Positions 21,701 to 33,146 are shown, counted from the stretch's first letter. The stretch: DNA of 33,962 bases from Carex sylvatica (GCA_964058845.1 CAXKVR010000494.1:1-33962); one strand, 5' to 3'. Made by a program: numbers and translations. Notes: generated by a model not told the origin, from the sequence alone.

Positions 21701-24700
21701 GCCCACGTGAGCATGTTCTAGAGTTCTTTGAGTCGATGGGGTTTAAATGTCCTGAAAGAAAAGGTGTTGCTGATTTTTTGCAAGAAGTAAGTTTCATTTC
21801 TTTTTTTTCTTTTTCTTTTTCTTTTTCTTTTTAAAACTTTTCATCATGAGATAATTATGTACATAGTCTTTTGTCTCACACTGACTATATATTTTGTGTG
21901 TATTAACAGGTTACATCAAGGAAAGACCAACATCAGTATTGGGCCCACAGGGATGTACCATACCAGTATATTTCTGTGAATGAATTTTCAGAAGCCTACA
22001 AATCATTCCACATTGGCCGTAAATTGGGACAGGAGATGAGTGCACCATTTGATAGGAGCAGGAACCATCCTGCAGCTCTCACCACATCAAAGTATGGTAT
22101 TAGCATGATGGAGCTATTGAAAGTTAACATCGATAGAGAATGGCTCCTAATGAAGAGAAACTCTTTTGTCTATATCTTCAAAGTAGTCCAAGTGAGTGCA
22201 CCCCGAAAGTTTCCGTGTTTTTCTTTTCTTTTTATTGGGTTCAGTTGCACCTAAACTTTACCACATATACAACAACTTCCCATTTTTTAGTTATCTACAA
22301 GTAACCTTGGCAATTATACTGCAAATCTTGTGAACTATTGTCTGGTCAAATTAGTACAAATGGATAATTAGTTTTTTTTTTTAAAATAACTAAAGCTTTT
22401 TTTCTTTGCATCATATAGCTTATAATTCTCGGTTCAATTGCCATGACCGTGTTCCTGCGCACAAAAATGCCCCGAAACACAATAGAGGATGGCGTGATCT
22501 TCTTGGGTGCCATGTTCCTTGGACTTGTTACACATTTATTCAATGGATTCGCGGAACTCGCCATGAGCATTGCAAAGCTGCCCATTTTTTACAAGCAAAG
22601 GGACCTCCTCTTCTACCCCTCATGGATATATGCGCTTCCAACATGGATCCTTAAGATACCTATTTCGTTCCTTGAATGTGCAGTTTGGATCGGTTTAACA
22701 TATTATGTGATTGGGTTTGATCCAGATATTGAAAGGTTAGACATGCACTTAAATATTTAGCAATCTGTATGTAATATACAGTGTGGTAGCTGACAATACT
22801 TCATTTACATATATATTATATATAGATGATTCGGACAACCAAATTTAGAAGAATATTTTCCTTCTGTTGCAGATTTTTCAGGCATTATCTATTACTTGTG
22901 TTGATAAGTCAGATGGCATCTGGTCTCTTTCGACTTCTTGCTGCTGTAGGTAGAGAGATGGTTGTGGCTGATACCTTTGGTTCTTTTGCACAATTAATTC
23001 TCCTAATCCTTGGTGGTTTCTTGATATCACGAGGTATGAAATTAATTATTATATGAACTAATTATGACTTGTTTTGTGAAAGAATTTTGGTAATCTTACT
23101 GTACTTTTCCGGGAATCAACCCATTGTTGGCAATGGCTTTGTTTTTACATCTTTTTTTTCCCCAATTTTTATGCTTGGGTCTGGTCATGCAATGGGCTTT
23201 CAGTTGATTACGTATAATTATCTGGTGTGATTGATATTGACTTTAGTTGCTATTTTTAATTCCAGAAAATATAAAAAAATGGTGGATTTGGGGATACTGG
23301 TCATCTCCATTGATGTACGCACAAAATGCTATTGCTGTCAATGAGTTCCTTGGGCATAGCTGGAACAAGATGGTATTTTCTCAATTAAGACATCTAATTT
23401 TCATTAAGACATGTAATTTTACGAGAAGGATGTAAAAAAACCTCAATTTTAGCTGTAGTTTCTATAATGAACTTCTACTTCAGTATTGCTAGGCACTCTG
23501 ATCCCTGAGATTTTGATTAGTTTGGCTTCTCTTTTCTGGAAATTACTACTTTTCCTGCACATGTGAAACTGAACCTATTGATACAGCATTAAATTATCAT
23601 AATTCCGGCTCTTGATTGATTGCAAAGCAACCTGATTGAGCTACTAAAATAATCTAAAAAATTAATGATTTTGCTTCTTGCAGGTTAATTTAACAGAAGG
23701 TGTCGGTGTTGAGAGACTTGGTACACAAGTTTTACAAGCGCGTGGAATCTTTGTGGATGCCAACTGGTACTGGATTGGAGTTGGTGCATTGCTTGGATAC
23801 ATTTTCCTGTTCAACATTCTCTTTATCTTCTTCCTTGACTGGCTTGGCCGTAAGTTTCTATACAATTTAAAAATGTGATTTTATTATTTATTTGGATTTT
23901 AAATAACCATTGTTTACCAATTCAGCACTTAACAAAGGCCATACTGTAATATCCGAGGAGGCACTCAAGGAGAAGCAAGCAAACCGTACTGGTCAAGTTG
24001 TTGAGCTTCGCCAACTCCTAGATGAATCTCCAAAAGGTTAATTTAAACATTGTACATTGAGCCTAACAAGGGTTAAACTGGGGATGGCTAAGCTGAATTG
24101 CAAGATAGAAGGAATTTTGAATTGTATTATCATCTTGTGCTGACGTATGTACAAAAAATATGCAGGGAGAAATGATGAAGCTGTTGAATTACAAAACAAG
24201 AAAAAGGGGATGGTACTGCCTTTTGCACCTTTATCGATCACCTTCGATGACATCAGATACTCTGTAGATATGCCTCAGGTACTGCAAAAATTATAATATT
24301 GAAATCAATATCAATTTTTTCAACTAATGGCATTTCGCCTGCTAACCTTCAAAAATTGTTGTCAGCTAATATATTAAGACTAAATCATCATATGTTGCTA
24401 TGTTGTTAAGTTGAAGCAAATGTTAATTTTTATTCTTAAAGTTCCAAAATTAAATAAAAAAACCTTAATTGCTTAAACAAATTTGTTCATAGTTGTTAGT
24501 ATGGAGTAGTAACTGTAATTTTATTGCTGAAATGTAGAAGGCTCGAAGTCCCGTATTCATCTTTCCACTTCTGTGGAGTAATAACTTTTGAAATGCAACA
24601 AGTCATGATACTTTTTATCTTCGTACAGGAAATGAAAGACAAAGGCATAACCGATGACCGACTACTGCTTCTAAAAGGTGTAAGTGGTGCGTTTAGACCT

Positions 24701-25413
24701 GGTGTTCTTACCGCATTGATGGGTGTAAGTGGAGCGGGAAAGACTACATTAATGGATGTGCTAGCTGGGAGGAAAACTGGAGGATACATAGAGGGAGATA
24801 TTTGCATTTCAGGTTACCCGAAAAAGCAAGAGACATTTGCACGCATTTCTGGTTACTGCGAGCAGAATGATATCCACTCGCCGCATGTCACAGTCTATGA
24901 GTCACTCCTGTACTCCGCTTGGCTTCGGCTGCCCCATGAAGTAGACTCTGAAGCAAGAAAGGTTTGTAAATTTGTCACCTAGATTTGTACTGGGAGAAAA
25001 ATCCTGGTCTGCAGTTCTTTATATCTTCAACACAGATTTGCATTAATGATTTTTATCACTAATACGAACATAACTACTCTTGATGTAGATGTTCATCGAG
25101 GAGGTAATGGAGTTGGTGGAGCTTACATCTCTAAGGGGAGCGCTTGTTGGTTTACCGGGTGTAAACGGGCTATCTACTGAGCAGAGGAAGAGGTTGACAA
25201 TAGCTGTTGAGTTGGTCGCTAACCCATCTATCATATTCATGGATGAGCCAACATCTGGCCTGGATGCAAGAGCTGCAGCTATAGTAATGAGGACAGTACG
25301 AAATACAGTTGATACGGGACGGACAGTTGTTTGTACCATTCATCAGCCTAGTATTGACATATTTGAAGCATTCGATGAGGTCGGTCAACTAATTTAATCT
25401 GGGAATCATATTC

Positions 25414-25469
<56 letters not shown>

Positions 25470-28126
25470 TAAGGCTACCATGCTTTGCAAATTAAATTGG
25501 GTGTTTTAATTTGCGCTAATATCTCTAGTTTTAAAGTTCAAAACGTCGATCCGAACCGTTCAAGTTGATATCCATATTAAATTGTGCTTGGAGACAAAAT
25601 TTTATATTTTTTGGAAATTATTTACTATTTTTTTAGAATTTTTCAAAATCAGTGTTTTTCAGAAAATTCTGAACCATCAAAAATAGTGATTTTCAAAAAT
25701 TCTAAAAAAATAGTAAAAAATTTCCAATAAATATAAAATTTGGTCTCCAAGCACAATTTAATATGGATATCAACTTGACGGTTCGGACAACTGAAGAGTT
25801 AGTTGAGTCTTACTAATGGTAAACATAGACCCCATTATGCAACTGAGGTCATAGTTTGTTAGCATAGAGCTTCTATTGCTGATTGGAAGACCAGAACCAT
25901 ATCCATATGAAACATTAGAATCTAGTACTTTCAGTCACAATTGGTTCCAACAATCAAACAAATATTGTTAATTTTTGGGTAAATTTTTATTTTGTATGGT
26001 GATTGATCTCTTTATTGTTGCTTCTCTGTAGCTTTTTCTCATGAAAAGAGGCGGTGAGGAGATTTATGTCGGTCCATTGGGGCGTAACTCATGCGATCTC
26101 ATTAATTACTTTGAGGTGAGTCTCAGTTATATAAATATTTCCTATTTCCATAATCAAATTGGATAAAATATTATATTTACCATTCCTTTTCCTTCTTTGT
26201 AGAGTGTTGATGGAGTTAAGAAGATAAAAGCTGGTTATAACCCGGCAACATGGATGTTAGAGGTGAGCACTTTGGCCCAAGAAGACATTCTAGGAATCAA
26301 CTTCGCAGAAATTTACAAGAACTCAGATCTCTATCGGTAAGCAATTTGCAATACATGCATGATAAACAAACATCTAAGACATACTTAACAGGGCATCAGT
26401 AAAAGATGATTTTTAACATTGCTCAATTAACATTTTTCCAGGAGAAACAAAGCTTTGATAAGTGATTTGAGCACGCCTCCAGCAGGATCAAAAGACCTAT
26501 TCTTCCCAACTACATATTCTCAATCATTCCTTACACAATGCATGGCTTGCCTGTGGAAGCAGCACAAATCATACTGGCGCAACCCATCATACACTGCCAC
26601 TCGGATTTTCTTCACGACTGTCATTGCATTCATTTTTGGTACCATCTTTTGGAAACTCGGCAAGAAAGTGTAAGTAAATAATGATTGACTGGTTAGGTAT
26701 TCTATGCCAATAAAACTAAATAGGCAAAAATCTATGTTGACTTGGGCTTTTATAATCGACATGAAGTCAACCCTCAAATGTGCAACTAAGGCCGATATCA
26801 ACCTGTCTTGCATCAACTAACTATCCCTTCATTGTACTTAAATGCATAACTAAGTTTGACCGGATTTGGCCTTAGTGTCCTCCAATCATGCAATAGTATC
26901 CAGAATAAGAGAACAGACAAAGAAGACCAGTAAACTTTTGGTCAAATGATTACAACAACCAAAAGATTCATGAAGATTCATGAGGATCAAGAATCTTATT
27001 ATTTTTGAAGTAGAGATTAAGAATTTTATTATTTCTATTATAGAATTTGAACTTCACAAGTCTAATATATATATACATTATTTGTTGTTTCCAATAGTTC
27101 TACACAACAAGATTTGCTCAACTCACTGGGGTGTATGTATGCTTCTGTGCTTTTCATTGGTATACAAAATGGCCAAACAGTACAGCCTATTGTAGACGTA
27201 GAGCGTACTGTATTCTACAGAGAGAAAGCTGCTGGGATGTACTCGGCTCTACCTTATGCATTTGCACAGGTAAAGCAATATATTAGCCAATTTTTATTCA
27301 AAAAATATATATATTAGCAAATTTGAGAGGCTAAATTTTTTTCTTTTTCCTAATTTGTTATAGGTTTTGATCGAAATACCACACATATTCCTTCAAACTA
27401 TTATATATGGCCTCATCGTGTATAGTCTCATTGGCTTTGACTGGACGGTTGGGAAGTTCTTGTGGTATCTTTTCTTCATGTACTTCACATTCATGTACTT
27501 CACATTTTACGGGATGATGGCTGTTGCAATGACACCGAATAGTGATATTGCTGCAATCGTCTCTACGGCTTTCTACGCTATATGGAATATCTTTGCAGGC
27601 TTTTTGGTTCCACGGCCGGTAATTAATTAACTCTAGCAAAATAGCCTCTTTAAGAAATCAAATAACATAGAACCAGAAAGAAAGAAAAAATATCACTGTT
27701 TAAGAAAAAACAACTAGTACTAACCTCAATTGAGTCCGAAGTATTCTTTGTGCTGTCATTCTTTGGAATTAGCAACTAGCTCGACCTATATGTATCAAAT
27801 ATATTAAATTCTATATCCACGCATGAAGAATACCTACTCTTTTTTTTAATTAATGTCTATTTTTGCAGAGGATCCCAGTATGGTGGAGATGGTACTCTTG
27901 GGCCTGCCCAGTAGCATGGACACTCTACGGTCTTGTGGCTTCGCAATATGGAGACATTCCTACTACGATGGATGGAGGTGAACGGGTGCAAGACTTTGTC
28001 AGGCGGTTCTACGGGTTTAGGCATGATTTCTTGGGTTATGTGGCTGCGGCTGTGGTTGGTTTCGCATTATTATTTGCTTTCGTGTTTGCCTTTGCGATCA
28101 AGAACCTTAATTTCCAGAGAAGATAA
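18737..28126 (+). CDS. Full-size ABCG transporter, pleiotropic drug resistance (PDR) type
   Basis: Twenty-four exons join in phase to 1444 residues: 18737-19083, 19195-19315, 19436-19524, 19621-19705, 20003-20162, 20499-20575, 20700-20750, 20838-20928, 21485-21786, 21910-22191, 22419-22735, 22873-23033, 23266-23372, 23684-23849, 23926-24036, 24166-24278, 24629-24961, 25089-25379, 26032-26115, 26203-26336, 26442-26669, 27098-27269, 27364-27618, 27869-28126. The order NBD1-TMD1-NBD2-TMD2 is the plant PDR layout; these plasma-membrane pumps export terpenoids, phenolics, hormones or xenobiotics. NBD1 has GPPASGKT (about 192-199), [12 protein letters not shown] and [13 protein letters not shown], with Gln (LLQPAPE) where the H-loop His is usual. 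NBD2 has GVSGAGKT (about 892-899), [16 protein letters not shown] and a normal H-loop (TIHQPS). All introns are GT-AG, and no lesion is seen. The second in-frame ATG (18740) directly follows the first. Substrate cannot be told. Confidence 0.96.
25420..25818. mobile_element. MITE-like hairpin in PDR intron 18
   Basis: Begins with (TA)n and (GA)n tracts (25420-25469). The palindromic core, about 25545-25800, pairs CGATCCGAACCGTTCAAG with CTTGACGGTTCGG and GTGCTTGGAGAC with GGTCTCCAAGCAC. The outer left and right flanks do not pair, so the right end is decayed or truncated. It shares core motifs with hairpins at 13129, 13538 and 31240. Confidence 0.78.
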
Positions 28127-28710
28127 GGGGTCAGTGGAAGCACCATCCTTGGTTGTCATGGTTTGGTTTGCTTTGCTTTGTTAGTTATGTTATGACGAGA
28201 TGTGTAGATATATGTTAGTTATGATGAGATGTGTAGATATATGTTCGTATTTGTTCTTTAAAATCTGTTTTTTTATTGTGATAGGCGCATTTATTTGATT
28301 TTATCATGTAATTATTTAAAAGATTTTCCATAAGAGAGCCCAAAGAATGAATTTGAGATATGTATGGCTATGTACTTTTTGCATTCATATTGGCTAACCG
28401 TGTTGCGTTAAAAGTATATTGCAAATTGCAATCAATGCCATTAGAAAATAAAATTTCCATTATTTGAACTAACATCTAATATGTTGTATAATTTATTAAT
28501 TTGCAAAAAAAAAAAAAAAAATAGGGACACGAAGGCATAATCATCCACACTATGTTTATGTTAGTCCATTGAATTAAAGAGGGCTTGTCACTGGAAGGCA
28601 TAATCATCCACACTATGTTTGCTTCATCGCGGAAATGTCACTGTCTAGCGTTGCAAACAAATCCAAAAAAATTGGAGCATGAGTGAGATATGTGGGATGC
28701 TATTGTCAGA
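28127..28710. other. 3' flank of the PDR gene with short tandem repeats
   Basis: Likely 3' UTR in the first part. It has a 29-bp-period repeat at about 28190-28246 (ATGAGATGTGTAGATATATG type) and a 63-bp-period repeat at about 28531-28620 sharing GGCATAATCATCCACACTAT. An A-run (28506-28521) precedes the second. No gene is supported. Confidence 0.5.
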
Positions 28711-28726
28711 CGATACCCAAGCATAC

Positions 28727-28867
28727 CTTTTTTTTTTTTTTTTGAGAATAATCCATAGAGGCACACACACAACACTCTACAACCCTGCCCCTCTCCAGGA
28801 TCAAACCCCTACCCCTACCCTCCCGTGGAAAAGCGAGTGTCATTACCGCTTGCACTAGCAGCGGTGG
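28727..28867 (-). mobile_element. tRNA-derived SINE with poly(A) tail
   Basis: Read on the minus strand, the element starts at 28867, has an A-box-like segment (28843-28857, TAGTGCAAGCGGTAA), a B-box-like GGTTTGATCC (28798-28807), and ends in an A-tail seen as T-rich 28728-28743 on the plus strand. It is flanked by perfect 16-bp direct repeats, CGATACCCAAGCATAC, at 28711-28726 and 28868-28883. These are the marks of a short retroposon inserted by LINE machinery. Length is about 141 bp. Confidence 0.88.
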
Positions 28868-28952
28868 CGATACCCAAGCATACAGTTGGAACTTTTCCAT
28901 GCCTCTTCCATTATTCTCATGTATTGTTCAGAAAAATGAAAATTATGGAGGG

Positions 28953-29296
28953 AGGCTATGTACTATGCATAGCACACATTGATCTGTACTTTGGATCAAC
29001 ATTTTTATTTTCAAAGTCCAAATTGTCTCAACATAATCTAAAATGTACTTAAAGACTAAATTTTACATTTTTCTATAATTTTGTTATTAGTTTTTAGATA
29101 GATAGAAAATCATTATTTTTGAATAATCTAGAATCTTTAAATCAAGTGATATTCTACCTGTCCAAAAAAACTAGTAAAAAGTTGGAAAAATTGTAAAATT
29201 TAGTCCGCAAGTCATGTTAAAAGGTTAAAGTCAACTATTTGCATTTGTAATTGAAGATATTAATCCAATGTGCACTATGCATAATTCCATAGCCTT
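28953..29296. mobile_element. MITE-like inverted repeat
   Basis: The left end AGGCTATGTACTATGCATAG and right end CTATGCATAATTCCATAGCCT are inverted copies. The interior pairs poorly but has AAATTTTAC and GTAAAATTTAGT landmarks like the other hairpins here. No clear target duplication was resolved and there is no coding capacity. Confidence 0.7.
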
Positions 29297-29868
29297 ACTC
29301 AAAATTATTTGTAATATTCATTTAACTAGAGAAAACTTGTGGATAATAATTCGAGAATTAGCCAATCTTAGATAATAATTCAAGAAAAGACGCGATTAAA
29401 ACAAAACATGCACATAATTCGTGTATCTTATTATCATGGGTGAAATGAGCTTTTGCAATCACCGAGTATTACATAGCACAAAATCATTTTTGCAATTCGC
29501 ATGTAACAGCCTTTTCAAAGATTATCAGGAAGCAGCAATACTACTCGAATTGGACAAAAATGTATCTTATAACTAAAAAGACCTAGATTGACCATAATCA
29601 ATTGTTAGACAAATTCTTTTCAACAATTTCCCAACTCCCAAGCAAAGAGAAAATCACCATACAATTAGAAGCAATTAGCCGCCGGATATATTACAACTCC
29701 GAACCACTCAACAGGAAAGGTATTAACTAAAACAAACTAACTAATCTTTCAGCAAACAATTTATGCCTAAAATTAAAATGCTACAAACAATGAGCCAATA
29801 AAGAGGTAGCCGCAGAGACAGGAAGAGAAGCAACAAAAGAATCTCATCCTCTCTTACCTCTTCAAATA
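29297..29868 (-). other. 3' flank and probable 3' UTR of the PP2C gene (minus strand)
   Basis: AT-rich sequence downstream of the PP2C stop codon on the minus strand. No other gene, RNA gene or repeat was recognised. Confidence 0.4.
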
Positions 29869-30046
29869 TCAATTCGACAAGCTATCCAAGAAGCCCTGGA
29901 GCTCCTTAAGACCCTCAGCCGAGATGCTCCTGTGCACTCTGGGCCGGGGGGATGTCAGAACAGGTGGTGGCTTCTGATTTAAACACACCACCACCACGGA
30001 CAGGTTGTCACCGCTCTTCCTCTTCAGCGCTTCATCCACCAATTCT
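29869..30046 (-). CDS. Last exon of a PP2C-family protein phosphatase (partial)
   Basis: On the minus strand, an acceptor TTGGCAG at about 30047-30053 opens a 178-nt exon encoding RELVDEALKRKSGDNLSVVV-type sequence and ending at TGA 29871-29869. The segment ELVDEAL..SGDNLSVVVVC matches the conserved C-terminal part of plant PP2C phosphatases, where the Asp-Asn of GDN belongs to the metal-binding catalytic centre. These enzymes remove phosphate from Ser/Thr using Mg or Mn. The tail includes RVHRSISAEGLKELQGFLDS. No earlier PP2C exon is visible in the next 3.9 kb, which instead holds a duplicated TBP fragment and repeats. The gene continues beyond the window across a long intron, or this exon is orphaned. 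Confidence 0.75.
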
Positions 30047-30053
30047 CTGCCAA

Positions 30054-30352
30054 TGTAAAAAGAGTTCAAACATACCAAAATCATTGATGAACAGTATCAA
30101 ATAGTACTGGTCAAATTAACTATGAAATCACAAGTACCCAGGTGTTTCACAATATCATAATTCAAGGATTTTGTAGAACTTGCACGAACCACTGCTGCTA
30201 TTATGTGATGAATTGATGGTACTTGACGTAAATTATATACTGAATTTAGTTTTGTCTGTTGTCTAATATCTATTCCGGCTCGATAGAATATTTGATAAGC
30301 CAACGATTTTTGTTGTGGATCTTCTTCTTCTTGCTTCTCAAAATATTAGATA
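30054..30352. other. Sequence between the PP2C exon and the duplicated TBP segment
   Basis: AT-rich, probably PP2C intron. No exon with PP2C features and no transposon ends are visible. Confidence 0.4.
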
Positions 30353-30446
30353 AGCCACCGTTAACGATTAAACGGCCGTTATGACTTTTTTTTACAACAC
30401 TCATTTTAAATATTTGATAAATAATAATGAAGTTCTGATGTTTCAG

Positions 30447-30524
30447 AAAACAGATGAGATACATGCTGCCTTCAGTAACATCTTTCCTGTGCTTCCCGAC
30501 TTCCATGCTCCAGGTAATGTCTAA
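30447..30524 (+). pseudogene. Orphan duplicate of TBP exon 8
   Basis: A 78-nt copy of 15797-15874 with intact TTTCAG acceptor, open frame and TAA stop. I see two base changes, giving Gly to Ser and Arg to His. No other TBP exon is near. It lies antisense to the presumed PP2C intron, so it is a gene fragment with no evident promoter. Confidence 0.85.
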
Positions 30525-31239
30525 TATGAATCCAATAATTATTCAACTGTGGTGCTTCTTATTAAATGAAATATATATCCACGAGCTTATCATATTTGTA
30601 AGAAGCTCCAAAATAAATAAAATACATCCATGCGCACAAAAACATTCTACCTTTACTGTTGGGACCACATATTGCTAAGCCCAAATTAACCTATGAACTA
30701 ATTAAGGAAATTTTAAGCTGACAAGAAATATCCAACATTTTTTTTTTCTTCCAGTAATATATATAGGAACAGAGGCAATGAAAATGGAACTTGAAATTTG
30801 AAAGTTTAAAATGAGAAAGATCGCATAAATTATGTGCAATCCTTCATTTGGTTCACAAACTTTATTTGCGATCCATAATGTCAACACGTAGGATCACAAA
30901 TATTCTCTGCAAACCAAAAAGAGGATCGCAGACGATGTGTGCGATTTTTTTTTAAAATATCAGATTTTGGTTCTGTTCTCTATGATTCATTTTTTTATTA
31001 CCAAAATAAAAAAAGGTGGTGGGTAGATTTTTTTTTTTTAATTTAGCCCTCATATCTCATGGTTAATGTTGCTTCAATATCCAAAAGCTGATGATTTGTT
31101 TTTCAATTGTAAGGATGACAAATGTTTGGTGTTTTATTTTACTGCCGTATTATTGTATATACATTTCAGAAAGCTTTTCCTAATTTCTTTTTTTACTTCT
31201 TTAAATGACCTAAATAGTTTTCTTGGCTTTTGTTTATAC

Positions 31240-31665
31240 GAGGTTGGCTACTATGCTTATATAAGCATATCCCCACATATGCTTATAATTCATTTTTGTG
31301 CTTCCAATGTCCAAATGGTCGATCTAAACCGTTCATCTTGTTCTCCATATTAATATGTGCTTAGAAACTAAATTTTACATTTTTCTGAATTTTTTTACTA
31401 TTTATTAAGCCACTTTGAAAATTATTAATCCAACGGTGGCTGCTGATTTTACTGTTTTTTTGCAGCCACCGTTGGATCAGCGATTTTCAAACTGGCTTAA
31501 TAAATAGTAAAAAAATTCAGAAAAATATAAAATTTAGTCTCCAAGCACATATTAATATGGAGAACAAGATGAACGATTCAGATCGACCATTTGGACATTG
31601 AAAGCACAAAAATGAGTTATAAGCATATGTAGGGATATGCTTATATAAGCATAGTAGCCAACCTC
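31240..31665. mobile_element. MITE (Mutator-like by target-site length) inside the duplicated segment
   Basis: 426 bp with inverted ends GAGGTTGGCTACTATGCTTA and its complement ending CCAACCTC. Perfect 10-bp direct repeats TTGTTTATAC flank it (31230-31239, 31666-31675), and the paralogous empty site near 16978-16988 has this sequence once. A 9-11 bp duplication points to the Mutator superfamily. The palindromic core closely matches that of the element at 13538-13992. Confidence 0.9.
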
Positions 31666-31774
31666 TTGTTTATACTATAAAACAGAGAGAAGAACAACCG
31701 AAATTTTTATAAATGTCCAAAATAATTAATAAATTACAGAATCTACCTTCTTTTTTATCAAATTTCGATTTCTA

Positions 31775-31909
31775 CCCAAACCGGTTAACCACTAACCGGA
31801 CAAATCAAATATTTCCGGTCTTCTATTTTCCGGACCGGTTGAAAATAACCGGTTAATGGTTAACCGGAAATATTTGATTTTTCCGGTTAGTGGTTAACCG
31901 GTTTGGGTC
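31775..31909. repeat. GGTTAACC-rich inverted repeat
   Basis: Arms 31775-31819 and 31864-31909 pair almost perfectly (ACCCAAACCGGTTAACCACT on the left, complement on the right). The loop itself contains further CCGGTT copies. It could be a transposon terminus or a foldback. Confidence 0.8.
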
Positions 31910-32020
31910 CGGTTAACAGTACACCGAAAATTTGGTATAAATCCGATTATTGGTTAACCGGTTTTGGTCCGGTTAACAGTGCACCGGAAATCCGACTCAA
32001 TTATTATAATTCGGTTAACG
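31892..32020. repeat. Tandem repeat, 60-bp period, GGTTAACCGGTTT units
   Basis: GGTTAACCGGTTT..GGTCCGGTTAACAGT occurs at 31892 and again at 31952, with a more decayed third CGGTTAACGGAATAGCGG near 32013. It overlaps the right arm of the neighbouring inverted repeat. Confidence 0.7.
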
Positions 32021-32640
32021 GAATAGCGGAAATCTCATATCGCTCGGTTATATAATCCACATATTTCATAGTTTACTATGACGGAGAATCAGAGTCTCAG
32101 ACCTCTACGAAGAAAAAAATTAAGTTTTTTTTTTATTAATGAAATTATGTAAGTTATTATTTTTTTAAACTTTATTAATTTTTAAAATATTTCTGTAACT
32201 AGATTTTTAATGCATTCAAATATTTTAATTAATTTGTGCTAATTTTTGTAGCTGTATTTTTCATTTGGAAGACATGACTTCTTGTTATCGACCGGATTAA
32301 CTATTAAATTATTATTCATCTTAATATGTAGATTTTTTATTTTTCAAAATATTCTTCAAATAAAAACGAGGATCAATGTGTTCAATAATTTCGACTGAAT
32401 AAATATGTTTCTAAAAATGACAAAAAAAATTCAATGACTTGTACTTAAATTTGTACTTTTTTTTAGGGAATAAATTTTTACATATATCTTTAGAGCACAG
32501 GATATGATTTGCTCTCTACCGTACTAAATCATACCTTTAGTGAACATGATAGAAAATAGCAAAAGAGGTACTGCGGATGCCAAATGTAAGGAAATACTTC
32601 TTTTAAAATGATTTGGTATCCAATTACCAACTGAAAATTC
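32021..32640. other. AT-rich repeat-region sequence
   Basis: No supported gene, RNA or well-bounded repeat in this stretch on either strand. Confidence 0.35.
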
Positions 32641-32651
32641 TCTCATTTCAG

Positions 32652-32846
32652 ACGATGACTTTGTTGAAAATCCATACGTGAAAAAAAAAAATTAATGAAG
32701 ACCCTCCAACACCAGACGATGAGTTTGTTCCGTGTACTTATACTGGTAAGGCAAGCACATCATCGGGTGCCACTAATCAGAAGCCGAATGCTAAGAAGAC
32801 TACTGGTAAGAAGTCGGTTGGTAAGAAACTGGCTGCTAAGAAATAG
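32652..32846 (+). pseudogene. Possible terminal exon, lysine-rich tail (unidentified)
   Basis: A good acceptor (CATTTCAG) at 32651 is followed by sequence encoding DDFVENPYV, then an 11-base A-run (32681-32691), after which a different frame encodes PDDEFVPCTYTGKAS and a tail of repeated KK dipeptides, ending at TAG 32844-32846. The A-run marks a probable frame change. The family was not recognised; a transposase-associated protein tail is one possibility given the surroundings. Confidence 0.3.
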
Positions 32847-32849
32847 CAA

Positions 32850-33146
32850 CCGTAATTTTTTTTATTCTTTTATATTATATAAGATGTTTCTTGTTATTTT
32901 GTAAGATGAACAATTTATTATTTCTAAATCAAGTCGTCACGTTTTTTTTTCTACACTATTGTTTTTGTTTCTTATGTAATTTTAAAAAAATTTAATGTAT
33001 AAATACTATCATAATAGATAGCTCAACCCAAAACTAAAAACTAAAACATAATAAAACATAAAATATAATAAAACATAAAACATAATAAAACATAATAAAA
33101 CATGAAATATAACATAATAAAATATGAAATATAATAAAACATAAAA
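32850..33146. repeat. Low-complexity AT-rich stretch with AAAACATAATA-type units
   Basis: Between about 33045 and 33145 there are many degenerate tandem copies of ATAAAACATAA. The rest is plain AT-rich sequence with no gene. Confidence 0.6.

Larger units (their letters stand above)
30353..31697. repeat. Duplicated copy of the TBP 3' end
   Basis: Direct-orientation copy of 15702-17008. The left breakpoint lies within the last ~50 bp of the hAT element (CCACCGTTAACGATTAAACG). The copy includes TBP exon 8 and its 3' flank and ends at AACAGAGAGAAGAACAA. It lacks the MITE at 16363-16720 and instead carries its own MITE at 31240-31665. Confidence 0.9.

Noticed and set aside
25441..25469. (GA)n and (TA)n tracts as a GAGA-type regulatory element
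   Set aside because: They form the end of an intronic MITE and resemble the (GA)n end of the element at 13538; no regulatory role is shown.
28798..28857. A tRNA gene, because of A-box and B-box-like motifs
   Set aside because: There is no cloverleaf, the unit ends in an A-tail and is flanked by 16-bp direct repeats, so it is a SINE.
30447..30524. A second TBP gene in the right part of the window
   Set aside because: Only exon 8 is present; exons 1-7 are absent nearby, so it is a duplicated fragment.
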